DNA of 64,000 bases, from positions 6,887-70,886 of the forward strand of contig CAZCSO010000008.1 of the NCBI GenBank assembly GCA_964501315.1, given 5' to 3'. Both the position numbers and the translations under genes were made by a program. The stretch comes from UBA5603 sp964501315. Lineage in GTDB: Bacteria; Bacillota_I; Bacilli_A; Izemoplasmatales; Hujiaoplasmataceae. The number at the start of each line of letters is the position of its first letter. Position 1 is the first letter of the stretch. The notes below the pieces were generated by a model. The model searched no databases. It had not been told where the DNA came from and was given only the letters and a program-made list of their open reading frames with translations. Shown piece by piece: positions 45,744 through 54,098 of this stretch.

Positions 45744-47393
45744 ATGAAAAAATCACTTTTACTTATGATGTTACTGATGATTGTTTTGACGCTTACGGGA
45801 TGCGTCTTATCAAGTCAATCAACCAACACGACCACCACGACAACGCAATCGGTTGATTCGTCCGATTCGACGACCACCACATCGTCCGGATCGTCATCGA
45901 CAACCACTACGACAACCACCACAACCACGACAACCACGACAACGTCTCAGTCCGATTCCACAACCACAACCACGACGACGTATTTAGAACGGTATCAAAC
46001 GTTGGAATTGTTCTCCATTAATGATTTCCATGGTGGCGCCTACAGTGGCTTCGACATCATTTCAAACATAGGTGAATTCCTAAAATATAAGAAACAATCC
46101 ACCGATCATACCATTATCATTGCCAATGGCGATATTTTTCAAGGAAGTGCCTTTTCGAATTACTATCATGGACGGCCCATCATCGACATCATGAATGAAG
46201 TTGGTTTTGACGCTTTTGTCATGGGTAATCATGAATTCGATTGGGGTATCGATGAGATTGCCAAGTATAACGATGGGGTAAGTGAAAACGGCGAAGCGAA
46301 CTTCCCATTTTTAGCCGCCAACATCGTGACGACCAATAATTCTGAAATGATGCCTTGGACCAACCCGTATACCATCGTTACCATTAACGGTGTCAAAGTC
46401 GGTATTATCGGTGTAATCGGTGACGTCATTAACTCCATCGCCGCTTCCCGTGTTGAAGGCTATACTTTTGAAGATGTAGCAGATACCGTTAAAGATTATG
46501 CCTATCACTTAAGAACCGTCGAAGATTGCGACGTTGTCGTCGCTTCAATCCATGAATACGACTCATGGACCAATCAAGCCATCGCTGGCTTTACGGGAAA
46601 TTACCGCGTCGATGCCATTTTTAATGGCCATACCCATCAAAATCAAGCGCTCATCATCGAACGTGCCGGAACCGACTTGCCGACCGCTCAAATTAGCAAT
46701 TATTCCTCTTCGTTACTTGCGAAAATTACGTTGATATATGACCGTGAAACCGGTCTAATCGTTGAACCCGAGGATCCTTATACCATGGTTCAAACATTGT
46801 CAGACAGTAATTTCAGTTCTACGGATTCGGCGATTAACACCATTATTGACACGTACGCTCATGACGAAGTCTATCTCAACTTCATCAACGAAGAACTGGT
46901 CACGACACAAGCGTATTACGATCGTTATGATCTCGCTCCTTGGGGAGCTTCCGTCATTCGCGACTACTTGGGAATCGACGTCGGTTTTGTCAATGCCGGT
47001 GGATTCCGGGTAACCATGGAATCGGGCACCCTCACCATGGGTGAACTCGTGACCATTTATCCGTTCGATAACGTCATCAAGACATCGCAACTGACCGGGT
47101 ATCAACTCAATGACTTCTGCGATACGATCGAAAGCAACGATATTATTCCCGATCAAGACGCCTACTGTTACGGCGGGACATTCTATATTGACGGATCACC
47201 CGTCAACGGCTCTACCCTCTATACCGTTGGAGCGGTCGATTATATTTTTGATAAAACATATTATATGTTCTTACAAGGCCAAAATATTACGCAAACAGTT
47301 TACTTTATGCGTGATTTATTAGCAATTGATCTTCGGAACAATACCGATTCGTATTTCAATCCTGCCAACGGCACTTCCTACCCGCAAGCATAA
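45744..47393 (+). CDS. Surface lipoprotein with 5'-nucleotidase/metallophosphatase domains
   Basis: 549 residues. Signal peptide with lipobox LTGC, lipid C20, then a ~60-residue Thr/Ser linker. The calcineurin-like domain has FSINDFHGG, NGDIFQGS, VMGNHEFDWG and FNGHTHQNQ, the metal-binding blocks of UshA-type enzymes. The C-terminal 5'-nucleotidase domain contains DVGFVNAGGFR, GELVTIYPFDN and a substrate-side VGAVDYIFD. It likely removes phosphate from nucleotides outside the cell, giving nucleosides for DeoD, pyrimidine-nucleoside phosphorylase and DeoC. GAGGA precedes the ATG; TATAAT at 45705-45710 is a likely -10. Confidence 0.92.
   Translation: MKKSLLLMMLLMIVLTLTGCVLSSQSTNTTTTTTQSVDSSDSTTTTSSGSSSTTTTTTTTTTTTTTTSQSDSTTTTTTTYLERYQTLELFSINDFHGGAYSGFDIISNIGEFLKYKKQSTDHTIIIANGDIFQGSAFSNYYHGRPIIDIMNEVGFDAFVMGNHEFDWGIDEIAKYNDGVSENGEANFPFLAANIVTTNNSEMMPWTNPYTIVTINGVKVGIIGVIGDVINSIAASRVEGYTFEDVADTVKDYAYHLRTVEDCDVVVASIHEYDSWTNQAIAGFTGNYRVDAIFNGHTHQNQALIIERAGTDLPTAQISNYSSSLLAKITLIYDRETGLIVEPEDPYTMVQTLSDSNFSSTDSAINTIIDTYAHDEVYLNFINEELVTTQAYYDRYDLAPWGASVIRDYLGIDVGFVNAGGFRVTMESGTLTMGELVTIYPFDNVIKTSQLTGYQLNDFCDTIESNDIIPDQDAYCYGGTFYIDGSPVNGSTLYTVGAVDYIFDKTYYMFLQGQNITQTVYFMRDLLAIDLRNNTDSYFNPANGTSYPQA
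45822..45980 (+). repeat. Thr/Ser-coding low-complexity tract
   Basis: Repeated ACA/ACC/ACG codons with some TCx, encoding runs of up to fifteen threonines. It is a degenerate triplet repeat, so slippage would change linker length without shifting frame. Confidence 0.85.
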
Positions 47394-47396
47394 AAA

Positions 47397-47427
47397 AATG
47401 GTTGACTTCTTAGTGGAGTCAACCATT
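47397..47427. terminator. Two-way terminator between the nucleotidase and the histidine phosphatase
   Basis: Eleven-base arms AATGGTTGACT (47397-47407) and AGTCAACCATT (47417-47427). On the minus strand the hairpin is followed by seven Ts; on the plus strand by CTTATTTT. Confidence 0.82.
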
Positions 47428-47428
47428 C

Positions 47429-48004
47429 TTATTTTAACGGGTTAATGTTATAATCGATGACTTTATAGGTTCCTTGATCATGCGTCAAGACGCTGATTGA
47501 ACAGTTGAATAAGTACGACGTGTACGTAAAATCTTTGACCAAATTGACCAATACAGATTTGATGACATGCGAATGCGTTATCAGTAAAATGGTTTTGTCA
47601 GGATAGCGTTCGACGATTTGGTTTAAATTATCAAAAACACGACGTTCTAGATCCTTATTTTTTTCCATCCCGTGGATGGCGTCGTTGGTAACCAAATTAG
47701 CATACTCATCATCAATCTTACGGCCGTCGAAATCACCAAAATTACGTTCCATAAATCCCGCTTGGGCCAGAACTGCTTTTTGGTCACGCAGTTCCTTACA
47801 AATAATGGTTGCCGTTTCGTACGCTCGTTTCAACGGGCTCGAAACGATGACGTCAAAATGGAGATTGTTTTCACGTAAGAAAGTACCCGTCTGATGAGCT
47901 TGTTCCCGGCCATGGTCATTCAAGGGATTGTCCATTCGTCCTTGGACCACAAAGAGTTTGTTAGCATCGGTTTCACCGTGGCGAATCATGTAGATTGTAT
48001 TCAT
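47429..48004 (-). CDS. Histidine phosphatase family protein (phosphoglycerate mutase-like)
   Basis: 191 residues. The catalytic RHG is in MNTIYMIRHGETDAN at the very start; the second histidine is in LLITHSHVIKSVL, and the acid region is MERNFGDFDGR. Size and motifs fit cofactor-dependent phosphatases such as broad-specificity PhoE or CobC-type proteins; the substrate is not predictable. The start at 48004 follows AGGTGA on the minus strand. It diverges from pdp with 77 bases between, where a small dyad is present. Confidence 0.9.
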   Translation of the reverse strand: MNTIYMIRHGETDANKLFVVQGRMDNPLNDHGREQAHQTGTFLRENNLHFDVIVSSPLKRAYETATIICKELRDQKAVLAQAGFMERNFGDFDGRKIDDEYANLVTNDAIHGMEKNKDLERRVFDNLNQIVERYPDKTILLITHSHVIKSVLVNLVKDFTYTSYLFNCSISVLTHDQGTYKVIDYNINPLK

Positions 48005-48029
48005 TAAAAAATCACCTGAAAACAATTAT

Positions 48030-48042
48030 ACACCAAAGGTGT
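48030..48042. promoter_or_regulatory. Small dyad between divergent promoters
   Basis: ACACC AAA GGTGT lies between the two divergent genes; a minus-strand TATAAT (48025-48030) abuts it and a plus-strand TATAAT (48052-48057) follows. A regulator site is possible but the dyad is short. Confidence 0.3.
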
Positions 48043-48081
48043 GAAAAATGATATAATAATGTTACTAAGGAGTGATTATAC

Positions 48082-49371
48082 ATGAGAATGGTCGATATTA
48101 TTGAAAGAAAACGCGACAATCATGCTTTGACCAAATCGGAAATTGATTTTGTTATTGCTGGGTATACAAAAGGGGTTATTCCCGATTATCAAATGAGTGC
48201 TTTATTAATGGCGATATATTTTCAAGGAATGTCGGATGAAGAAGCGACAAACTTGACCGATGCGATGCTTCATTCCGGCGACATCATTGATTTATCGAAT
48301 GTCAACGGCGTCATCGTCGATAAGCATTCGACGGGCGGAGTAGGCGATAAAACGACCCTGATTTTAGGCCCGCTCGTCGCTTCATGCGGCGTTAAAATAG
48401 CGAAATTGTCGGGTCGCGGATTAGGCCATACGGGTGGTACGCTCGATAAGTTAGAATCCATCGACGGTTGTTCGATTTCGTTAAGCGAAGAACAATTCAT
48501 TCGTCAGGTCAACGACATTAACATTGCCGTTGCCGGACAAACCGCCGAATTGGTTCCTGCTGATAAACTTCTCTACGCTTTACGAGACGTCACCGGGACC
48601 GTCAATTCCATACCGCTCATTGCCTCATCGATCATGTCGAAAAAACTAGCCAGTGGTGCCGATGTCATCTGCTTGGATGTCAAGATTGGCGACGGCGCGT
48701 TTATGAAAACCATTGAGGATGCCCGCGTGTTATCCAAACTGATGGTGGCCATCGGATCCAAAATGGGAAAAAAGGTCGTCGCATTTTTGACCGATATGGA
48801 TCAACCGCTCGGACTAGCCATCGGGAATCGTTTGGAAGTTAAAGAAGCCATTGAAACCTTATCTGGAAACGGACCTAAAGATTTAGAGACGTTATGCGTT
48901 GAGATTGCCTCACACATGATCTATCATGCCCAAAAAGCACCCTCCGTAGAAGCGGCCAAGCAGCTCGCTTATGATCAGTTGCACAATGGCAAAGCGTTGG
49001 CTAAATGGAATGAATTCATTCATGCTCAAGGCGGACATATCGACTCCTTATCCGATTTTATTCACGTCAATGAAACCATTGACGTTGTATCAAAAGAAGA
49101 AGGGACTGTCGCCAAAATCAAGGCGCTTCCGATTGGTTTAGCGTCGTGCAAACTCGGAGGTGGTCGAGAAACCAAAGCCGATATCATTGACCCGATGGTC
49201 GGTATTGTTTTGCATAAGAAAATTGGTGATCACGTAACAAAATCAGAACCCTTGTGCACATTATATGCCAATAAGGCTGTGGATCCATCGATTATCGATA
49301 GCGTCTACGAAGCATTTGAAATTGTTTCGAATCCCGTCAAACCATCACCCATTATATTAGAAACCATCTAA
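48082..49371 (+). CDS. pdp: Pyrimidine-nucleoside phosphorylase
   Basis: Phosphorolysis of thymidine, deoxyuridine and uridine to base and (deoxy)ribose 1-phosphate. 429 residues. An N-terminal alpha domain opens with MVDIIERKRDNHALTKSEI, then the phosphate-binding VDKHSTGGVGDKTT, LSGRGLGHTGGTLDKLES and the base-site block ASSIMSKKLASGADVI. Typical of the Firmicutes Pdp enzymes that accept both uridine and thymidine. AAGGAGTGA precedes the ATG. Together with deoC/deoD and the surface nucleotidase it completes nucleoside breakdown; deoxyribose 1-phosphate would still need a phosphopentomutase, not seen here. Confidence 0.96.
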   Translation: MRMVDIIERKRDNHALTKSEIDFVIAGYTKGVIPDYQMSALLMAIYFQGMSDEEATNLTDAMLHSGDIIDLSNVNGVIVDKHSTGGVGDKTTLILGPLVASCGVKIAKLSGRGLGHTGGTLDKLESIDGCSISLSEEQFIRQVNDINIAVAGQTAELVPADKLLYALRDVTGTVNSIPLIASSIMSKKLASGADVICLDVKIGDGAFMKTIEDARVLSKLMVAIGSKMGKKVVAFLTDMDQPLGLAIGNRLEVKEAIETLSGNGPKDLETLCVEIASHMIYHAQKAPSVEAAKQLAYDQLHNGKALAKWNEFIHAQGGHIDSLSDFIHVNETIDVVSKEEGTVAKIKALPIGLASCKLGGGRETKADIIDPMVGIVLHKKIGDHVTKSEPLCTLYANKAVDPSIIDSVYEAFEIVSNPVKPSPIILETI

Positions 49372-49375
49372 AAAT

Positions 49376-49410
49376 AAATCATCGATTCATAAGGATCGAT
49401 GATTTTTTTG
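49376..49410. terminator. Terminator between pdp and the convergent ThuA-like gene
   Basis: AAATCATCGAT (49376-49386) and ATCGATGATTT (49395-49405) with an eight-base loop and a T run. The right arm lies inside the end of the ThuA-like gene. Confidence 0.82.
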
Positions 49411-50022
49411 TATTAACCATTCTAATGTTTGTTTTATCAAGGTCTGATAAGCCGGATTTTTTAAGGTTTCAAGATGATGACCGGGCGATAAATACACGAT
49501 ATGTCCGATACTTTGAGAACGATACCAGCCAGCAGGTATAATCCTTCCCTGATGAGAATAATTAAGGAATTCAATGGTGTTGGTTTTTCCATCGAGCGCA
49601 CAGTCATAGGGTTCTTCAAACGCTTGAAAATCGGAGATATTCTTCGTAAAATCAAGTGTAGGATTGGATATCCGGTAACTGAGCAACGCTTCTTGGGGAT
49701 GTCCATTGAACGAACCGCCTAAGAGCGGTTTTAGCTGGGGTGTCGATTGCAATGAAATGCCTTGATGAATCATGAGAAGCGATCCGCCATTGTTCAGGTA
49801 GTTTGTCAAATTAATCGCCACATTCTCTTCAAGAGGAGTCCATTGATCACAAAGCGATACAACAACCCGATACGTTGAAAAATCAATCGATGAGGTTAAT
49901 TCATCGGTTTTAACAAGAGTCCATTTTCCATCTTTGTAGAGATTGCTTATGAGCGCATCAAAGCCCTTCATCGAATGCCATTTGGCCGATTCATAATCGC
50001 CAATTAGTAATAATTCAATCAT
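49387..50022 (-). CDS. ThuA-like protein (class I glutamine amidotransferase fold)
   Basis: 211 residues of the ThuA family: LLGGSFNGHPQEALLSY, the conserved acidic DFQAFEEPYDCAL, and GWYRSQSIGHIVYLSPGHH near the end. ThuA proteins were found with trehalose use in Rhizobium and are often beside oxidoreductases; their reaction is not firmly known. The gene follows an SDR gene with 6 bases between, so both are one transcript. Its C-terminus lies in the terminator hairpin shared with pdp. Confidence 0.85.
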   Translation of the reverse strand: MIELLLIGDYESAKWHSMKGFDALISNLYKDGKWTLVKTDELTSSIDFSTYRVVVSLCDQWTPLEENVAINLTNYLNNGGSLLMIHQGISLQSTPQLKPLLGGSFNGHPQEALLSYRISNPTLDFTKNISDFQAFEEPYDCALDGKTNTIEFLNYSHQGRIIPAGWYRSQSIGHIVYLSPGHHLETLKNPAYQTLIKQTLEWLIQKNHRSL

Positions 50023-50028
50023 ACAAAC

Positions 50029-50748
50029 TTAAAAGGGTAACGGATTACCTTGGTAATCCAGATAGTAAGGATGAGGCGATGCTTCAAAAGAATGATTTTC
50101 AAGGATATCTACGATGGCGTTCGCTGAAATATCCGGTGTCAATGGTCCTTCATCATGATAAGTTCCGCTCAACCATGTTTTCATCCAACCGGGGTGAAAG
50201 AGAAAGGCTTGACCGCCGATGGGCTTCAAATTGTTATGGATGATGGCCGTAAACATATTTAATGCTGCTTTCGAAGAACAGTACGCAAACCAGCCTTGTC
50301 GCCTGCAATCGTAAATGCTACCCGCTTCCGACGAAATCGAAACCACACGTTTTTGATGGCCATTTTTGAGAAGAGAAAACAGTTCGTTGGTCACTCTCAA
50401 CGCGCCGATGGCATTGACATCGATGACGGTATGAATTTCATCGTAATTGATTTCATCGCCTAAAACCGATTGATTGTCGCCAGTTATGGCGCTGTTATTA
50501 ATGATTAAATCGATGGATTGGGTTGTTTTTTCGATATGCTTGACAGCGTTTTTTACCGAATTCAAATTGGATACATCGAGCGGAATAATAATCAAACTCT
50601 CCGGGTAAGATGGTTTTAAGTCTTCAAGCAATTTCCATTCCGTACGGTATTGCCCCGCAAAAACAATATACCCTTTTTTCAGAAGCGCATGCGTCAACTC
50701 ATAGCCAAGTCCACGTTCAGCGCCGGTTACGACTGCGTAGTAGTTCAT
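50029..50748 (-). CDS. Short-chain dehydrogenase/reductase
   Basis: 239 residues. Cofactor motif TGAERGLG (TGxxxGxG) at residues ~8-15, DVSN after strand 3, NNSA in IDLIINNSAITG, catalytic Ser in VVSISSEAGS and the YxxxK as Y-CSS-K. It is an NAD(P)-dependent oxidoreductase of unknown substrate. AGGAGGT precedes the ATG on the minus strand. The downstream partner is the ThuA-like gene. Nothing nearby identifies a carbohydrate or other substrate. Confidence 0.93.
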   Translation of the reverse strand: MNYYAVVTGAERGLGYELTHALLKKGYIVFAGQYRTEWKLLEDLKPSYPESLIIIPLDVSNLNSVKNAVKHIEKTTQSIDLIINNSAITGDNQSVLGDEINYDEIHTVIDVNAIGALRVTNELFSLLKNGHQKRVVSISSEAGSIYDCRRQGWFAYCSSKAALNMFTAIIHNNLKPIGGQAFLFHPGWMKTWLSGTYHDEGPLTPDISANAIVDILENHSFEASPHPYYLDYQGNPLPF

Positions 50749-50844
50749 AGTGACCTCCTAAAGTAAGTGTCTATTCTTATTATACGTTACTTTATCAATC
50801 TCGTTGCTATTTTTTCAACTCTATGGTAAACTTATTATATAAAT

Positions 50845-50935
50845 AAGGGGAGCTTAGGGAACTAGGCTGAGAGTATAACTATTCCGTTATAGACCTTACC
50901 TGATCTGGATAATGCCAGCGTAGGATAACACTCTC
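50845..50935 (+). ncRNA. TPP riboswitch (THI element)
   Basis: Clear THI-box blocks: GGGGAGC, then GGCTGAGAGT, the ACCTTACCTGATCTGGATAA core (50893-50912) and the closing TGCCAGCGTAGGA. It stands in front of a hairpin terminator and a thiamine transporter gene, so thiamine pyrophosphate should switch thiT off. Its 5' end AAGGGGA (50845-50851) can also pair with TCCCCTT (50945-50951) in the terminator's left arm, giving a mutually exclusive fold. Confidence 0.96.
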
Positions 50936-50943
50936 GATTTTTC

Positions 50944-50970
50944 ATCCCCTTATGATAGGGGATTTTTCTT
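50944..50970 (+). terminator. TPP-riboswitch-controlled terminator
   Basis: ATCCCCT (50944-50950) and AGGGGAT (50957-50963) with a six-base loop and TTTTTCTTTT. The ThiT start is 17 bases further on. Confidence 0.88.
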
Positions 50971-50986
50971 TTGGGAGGGCACAATT

Positions 50987-51556
50987 ATGAAACGAAGCAT
51001 TCAAACCAAAGTATTAGCGGAAATGGGTATTTTAATTAGTTCAGCGATTGTCGTCGATTTATTGGCAGGGCTCTATAGCCCCTTTCGCTTCGGTGGATCG
51101 ATATCGCCAGCGATGCTCTTTATCTTTGTCATTGCGTTCCGTCACGGAACCAAAGCAGGATTGATCAGTGGGTTAGCTTTTGGGATTTTATCATCCTTAG
51201 TGGGATGGCCGTTGGGAATCACGTTTGTGATTCATCCGGTTCAATACTTACTCGATTATGTTGTCGCATTTATGGTGCTTGGACTGGCAGGGCTCTTTAA
51301 GAACACAACCAAGAAAGCATTACCCATGATTTTAGGCATGGTTTTGGGTAGTTTTTTAAGGTACTTGGCACATGGATTTTCAGGTGTTATTTTCTTTGCG
51401 GCTTATGCGCTTGAATCGGGGCATGAAGTTTGGTTCTATTCCTTCGTTTTGTATAATTTGCCCTACATGGCTGCGTCTTTGGGAATGTGTTTGGTGTTGG
51501 GATTGATTTTACAAAAACGGAAAATCTTCCTAATCAATCTATCAGAAACAGACTAA
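50987..51556 (+). CDS. thiT: Thiamine-specific ECF transporter S component
   Basis: 189 residues with six helices. It captures thiamine in the membrane and works with a general ECF module (EcfA, EcfA', EcfT), which is not in this window. ThiT-type features: SPFRFGGSISPAM, the aromatic thiamine-pocket part GWPLGITFVIHPVQYLLDY, and a C-terminal YNLPYMAASLG. The riboswitch in front makes the assignment firm. GGGAGGG precedes the ATG. No thiamine biosynthesis gene is nearby, which fits dependence on external thiamine. Confidence 0.95.
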   Translation: MKRSIQTKVLAEMGILISSAIVVDLLAGLYSPFRFGGSISPAMLFIFVIAFRHGTKAGLISGLAFGILSSLVGWPLGITFVIHPVQYLLDYVVAFMVLGLAGLFKNTTKKALPMILGMVLGSFLRYLAHGFSGVIFFAAYALESGHEVWFYSFVLYNLPYMAASLGMCLVLGLILQKRKIFLINLSETD

Positions 51557-51571
51557 GACACTCAAACATAT

Positions 51572-51619
51572 AATGACATTTGATTGATTCCTTACATCAT
51601 TCAAATGTCATTTTTTTAT
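51572..51619 (+). terminator. Terminator after thiT
   Basis: Perfect twelve-base arms AATGACATTTGA (51572-51583) and TCAAATGTCATT (51601-51612) with a 17-base loop and seven Ts. Confidence 0.88.
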
Positions 51620-51626
51620 CGTTTGC

Positions 51627-51653
51627 TTAGCACTCAATGCTTGACAGTGCTAA
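51627..51653. promoter_or_regulatory. CIRCE element (HrcA operator) of htpG
   Basis: TTAGCACTC, nine bases, CAGTGCTAA. One base differs from the canonical inverted repeat TTAGCACTC-N9-GAGTGCTAA. It contains the -35 box of the htpG promoter, so HrcA binding would block transcription. Confidence 0.9.
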
Positions 51654-51669
51654 ATATTCGATGTATAAT
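51641..51669 (+). promoter_or_regulatory. htpG promoter inside CIRCE
   Basis: Perfect TTGACA (51641-51646), 17 bases, TATAAT (51664-51669). The -35 box lies in the spacer and right arm of the CIRCE palindrome. Confidence 0.92.
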
Positions 51670-51699
51670 GATAGCGATAATAACAGGAGGATGAAATTC

Positions 51700-53616
51700 A
51701 TGAAAGAAAAAATGGAATTTAAGACCGAATCGAAGCGGTTATTGAACTTGATGGTTCATTCCATCTACACGAACAAAGAAATCTTTTTAAGAGAACTTAT
51801 ATCCAATGCCAGCGATGCCATTGATAAATATCATCTAACATCTCTGACGGATGAAAAACTTGAGAAAACCAATGATTATGAGATTCACATCAGCGTTGAT
51901 AAAAAGAAACGCACGTTGACGATCTCTGATAACGGCATTGGTATGACGTATGACGAACTCATCAACAATCTGGGAACCATCGCGAAAAGCGGTACCTTGG
52001 AATTCTTGCAAAATTTAAAATCAAAAGAAGTGAAAGATACGGATTTGATCGGTCAGTTTGGGGTCGGATTTTATTCGGCATTTATGGTGTCGACGAAAGT
52101 CAAAGTCGTAACGAAATCCCCGTTTAGCGAAAAAGCGTATCTATGGATTTCCGAAGGCGAAGAATCTTTTACCATTGAAGAAACCGAAAAAGCCGAACGC
52201 GGAACGACCATCACCCTTTCCATTCGCAAAAATGAAGAGGACGAACATTATGATGACTTCTTAGAAGACTACAAGATTCGTCAGTTGGTCAAAAAGTATT
52301 CTGATTACGTTAAATACCCCATTACGATGAATCAAACGACTGAAAAACCTGTTCTTGATGAAGAAGGAAAAGAAATCGAAGGGAAAACAGAAAGCGTCGT
52401 TGAAAATCAAACGTTGAACTCGATGACGCCCATCTGGAATAAATCCAAGAGTGAAGTCAAAGAAGAAGAACTTCATGAGTTTTATAAGAATCAATACTTT
52501 GACTACACCGATCCGTTGCTTCACATTTGGACGGATGTCGAAGGTGCACTCACGTACAAATCGATTGTGTTCATTCCCAGCAAGGCTCCTTATAATCTTT
52601 ATTCGGAAAAATACGAAAAAGGACTTCAACTTTACGCCAAAGGTGTCTTCGTTATGGACAAGTGCAAAGAACTAGTCCCCGATTACTTGCGGTTCATCAA
52701 AGGAATGGTTGTTTCGTCGGATTTATCCCTGAATATCAGTCGTGAAATCCTTCAACACAACCGTCAACTTCAAAAAATCGCTCAAAATCTAGAGAAGAAA
52801 ATCGTTTCCGAACTGGAAAAGCTGTTAAAGAACGAGCCCGAGAAGTACTATCAATTCTTCGACGAATTCGGCGTCAATTTGAAGTATGGCATTTACGATA
52901 ACTTCGGAGAAAAGAAAGACCTGCTGAAAGACTTGGTATTATTTAAATCGGTTAATTCAGATAAGTATCTTTCTTTAAAAGAATACGTTGAAGCGATGCC
53001 AACAGATCAAACCGACATTTATTACGGATCCGCTCCGTCTAAAGAAGCCATCAAAGCCTCACCACAGATGGACATGCTAAAGAAAAAAGGCTATGACGTT
53101 TTGGTCTTAAGCGATGAAATCGATGAATTTATGATTCAAATCTTGCATGAATACGACAAACATCACTTCAAATCCATCAACCAAGGTGATTTGGACTTGC
53201 TGGATGAAACTGAAAAATCAAAAATTAAAGAAAAAGAAACCGAACAAAAAGACTTGCTGAATACGCTCAAAGAAATTTTGACGGGTGAAGTCAAGGATGT
53301 TAAACTATCAACTCGTTTGGCAGATTCCCCGGTATGCCTAGTCAGTGGCGAAGGGCTTTCCTTTGAAATGGAGAAAGTCATCCAACAAATGCCAGGTGAT
53401 AAAGACATGAAAGCGGATCGAATTTTGGAAATCAATCCCAATCATGACTTATTCAAGGCCATCGAACATGTCTATGAAACCGATAAGGAATCCTTGAGTG
53501 ATTACGCATGGGTATTGTATCATCAAGCAATGCTTATAGAAGGTTTAACCATCAAAGATCCGGTCGCATTTACCAATAAAATGGTTCAATTGATGATCAA
53601 AGCCGCAGGTAAATAA
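51700..53616 (+). CDS. htpG: Hsp90-family chaperone HtpG
   Basis: 638 residues, full-length bacterial Hsp90: the N-terminal GHKL ATPase with LRELISNASDAIDKYH, ISDNGIGMT and LIGQFGVGFYSAFM, a middle domain with the catalytic-loop SSDLSLNISREILQ, and a C-terminal dimer domain. The start at 51700 is nine bases after AGGAGG; the frame upstream of it runs through promoter and operator. Controlled by a CIRCE element, so it should be part of the HrcA heat-shock regulon. This differs from B. subtilis, where htpG is not under HrcA. An unknown small gene follows after one base. Confidence 0.97.
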   Translation: MKEKMEFKTESKRLLNLMVHSIYTNKEIFLRELISNASDAIDKYHLTSLTDEKLEKTNDYEIHISVDKKKRTLTISDNGIGMTYDELINNLGTIAKSGTLEFLQNLKSKEVKDTDLIGQFGVGFYSAFMVSTKVKVVTKSPFSEKAYLWISEGEESFTIEETEKAERGTTITLSIRKNEEDEHYDDFLEDYKIRQLVKKYSDYVKYPITMNQTTEKPVLDEEGKEIEGKTESVVENQTLNSMTPIWNKSKSEVKEEELHEFYKNQYFDYTDPLLHIWTDVEGALTYKSIVFIPSKAPYNLYSEKYEKGLQLYAKGVFVMDKCKELVPDYLRFIKGMVVSSDLSLNISREILQHNRQLQKIAQNLEKKIVSELEKLLKNEPEKYYQFFDEFGVNLKYGIYDNFGEKKDLLKDLVLFKSVNSDKYLSLKEYVEAMPTDQTDIYYGSAPSKEAIKASPQMDMLKKKGYDVLVLSDEIDEFMIQILHEYDKHHFKSINQGDLDLLDETEKSKIKEKETEQKDLLNTLKEILTGEVKDVKLSTRLADSPVCLVSGEGLSFEMEKVIQQMPGDKDMKADRILEINPNHDLFKAIEHVYETDKESLSDYAWVLYHQAMLIEGLTIKDPVAFTNKMVQLMIKAAGK

Positions 53617-53617
53617 A

Positions 53618-54064
53618 ATGGCTCATTTCTTGAAGCCTTACAAAAACGATATTTTATCCGCGTTTGAAGGAAAAAAGGTTCACCTTCACTGGTCAAAAAC
53701 ACCCTTTATCCAACGTGTTCAATTTGAAATTCCCATTCCGGAAACCAACTTGTCGATTGGATTTGAACTGGGTTACGTCGTTGCATCAAAACTAATGACG
53801 GTTCATTACACTTATCAGGCGAAAATGAAGCGTAAAATTGTCAAATCGTCGACGTTTTCGCTAGCAGAATCTCCTCTTGATTCGCCCTATGCTTTATCAA
53901 AAGAGATCAATAGTATGTTTCAATCGGTCCAAACGGTTACCGCTGAAAACAATTCAATTATCGCCGTTACGTCACTTTATGACCAATTAACGATGGTGAC
54001 ATCCATCATCAAATCGAACCTTGATTTTTGGATGACGTCCATCAAAGATTGGGCCAAAGCTTAA
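53618..54064 (+). CDS. Unknown protein cotranscribed with htpG
   Basis: 148 residues, not recognised. No signal peptide or membrane helix. It begins MAHFLKPYKNDILSAFEGKK, has amphipathic strands (RVQFEIPIPETNLSIGFEL) in the first half and a helical second half ending SNLDFWMTSIKDWAKA. It starts one base after the htpG stop and ends at a terminator, so it is expressed with the CIRCE-controlled chaperone. It may be a co-chaperone or unrelated; nothing in the sequence decides. Confidence 0.75.
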   Translation: MAHFLKPYKNDILSAFEGKKVHLHWSKTPFIQRVQFEIPIPETNLSIGFELGYVVASKLMTVHYTYQAKMKRKIVKSSTFSLAESPLDSPYALSKEINSMFQSVQTVTAENNSIIAVTSLYDQLTMVTSIIKSNLDFWMTSIKDWAKA

Positions 54065-54071
54065 AAAAATT

Positions 54072-54098
54072 GCTCATTGCGTTCGCAATGAGCTTTTT
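54072..54098. terminator. Terminator between the htpG operon and recU
   Basis: GCTCATTGC, GTTC loop, GCAATGAGC, with Ts on the right and an A run (Ts on the other strand) on the left, so it works for both converging transcripts. Confidence 0.87.

Noticed and set aside
45822..45980. Triplet-repeat tract as a sign of a frameshifted or misassembled gene
   Set aside because: The frame is intact through signal peptide, linker and both enzyme domains; Thr-rich linkers also occur in the other lipoproteins of the window.
51637..51699. N-terminal extension of HtpG from an upstream in-frame start
   Set aside because: The segment contains the CIRCE right arm and the promoter, so it is not in the mRNA.
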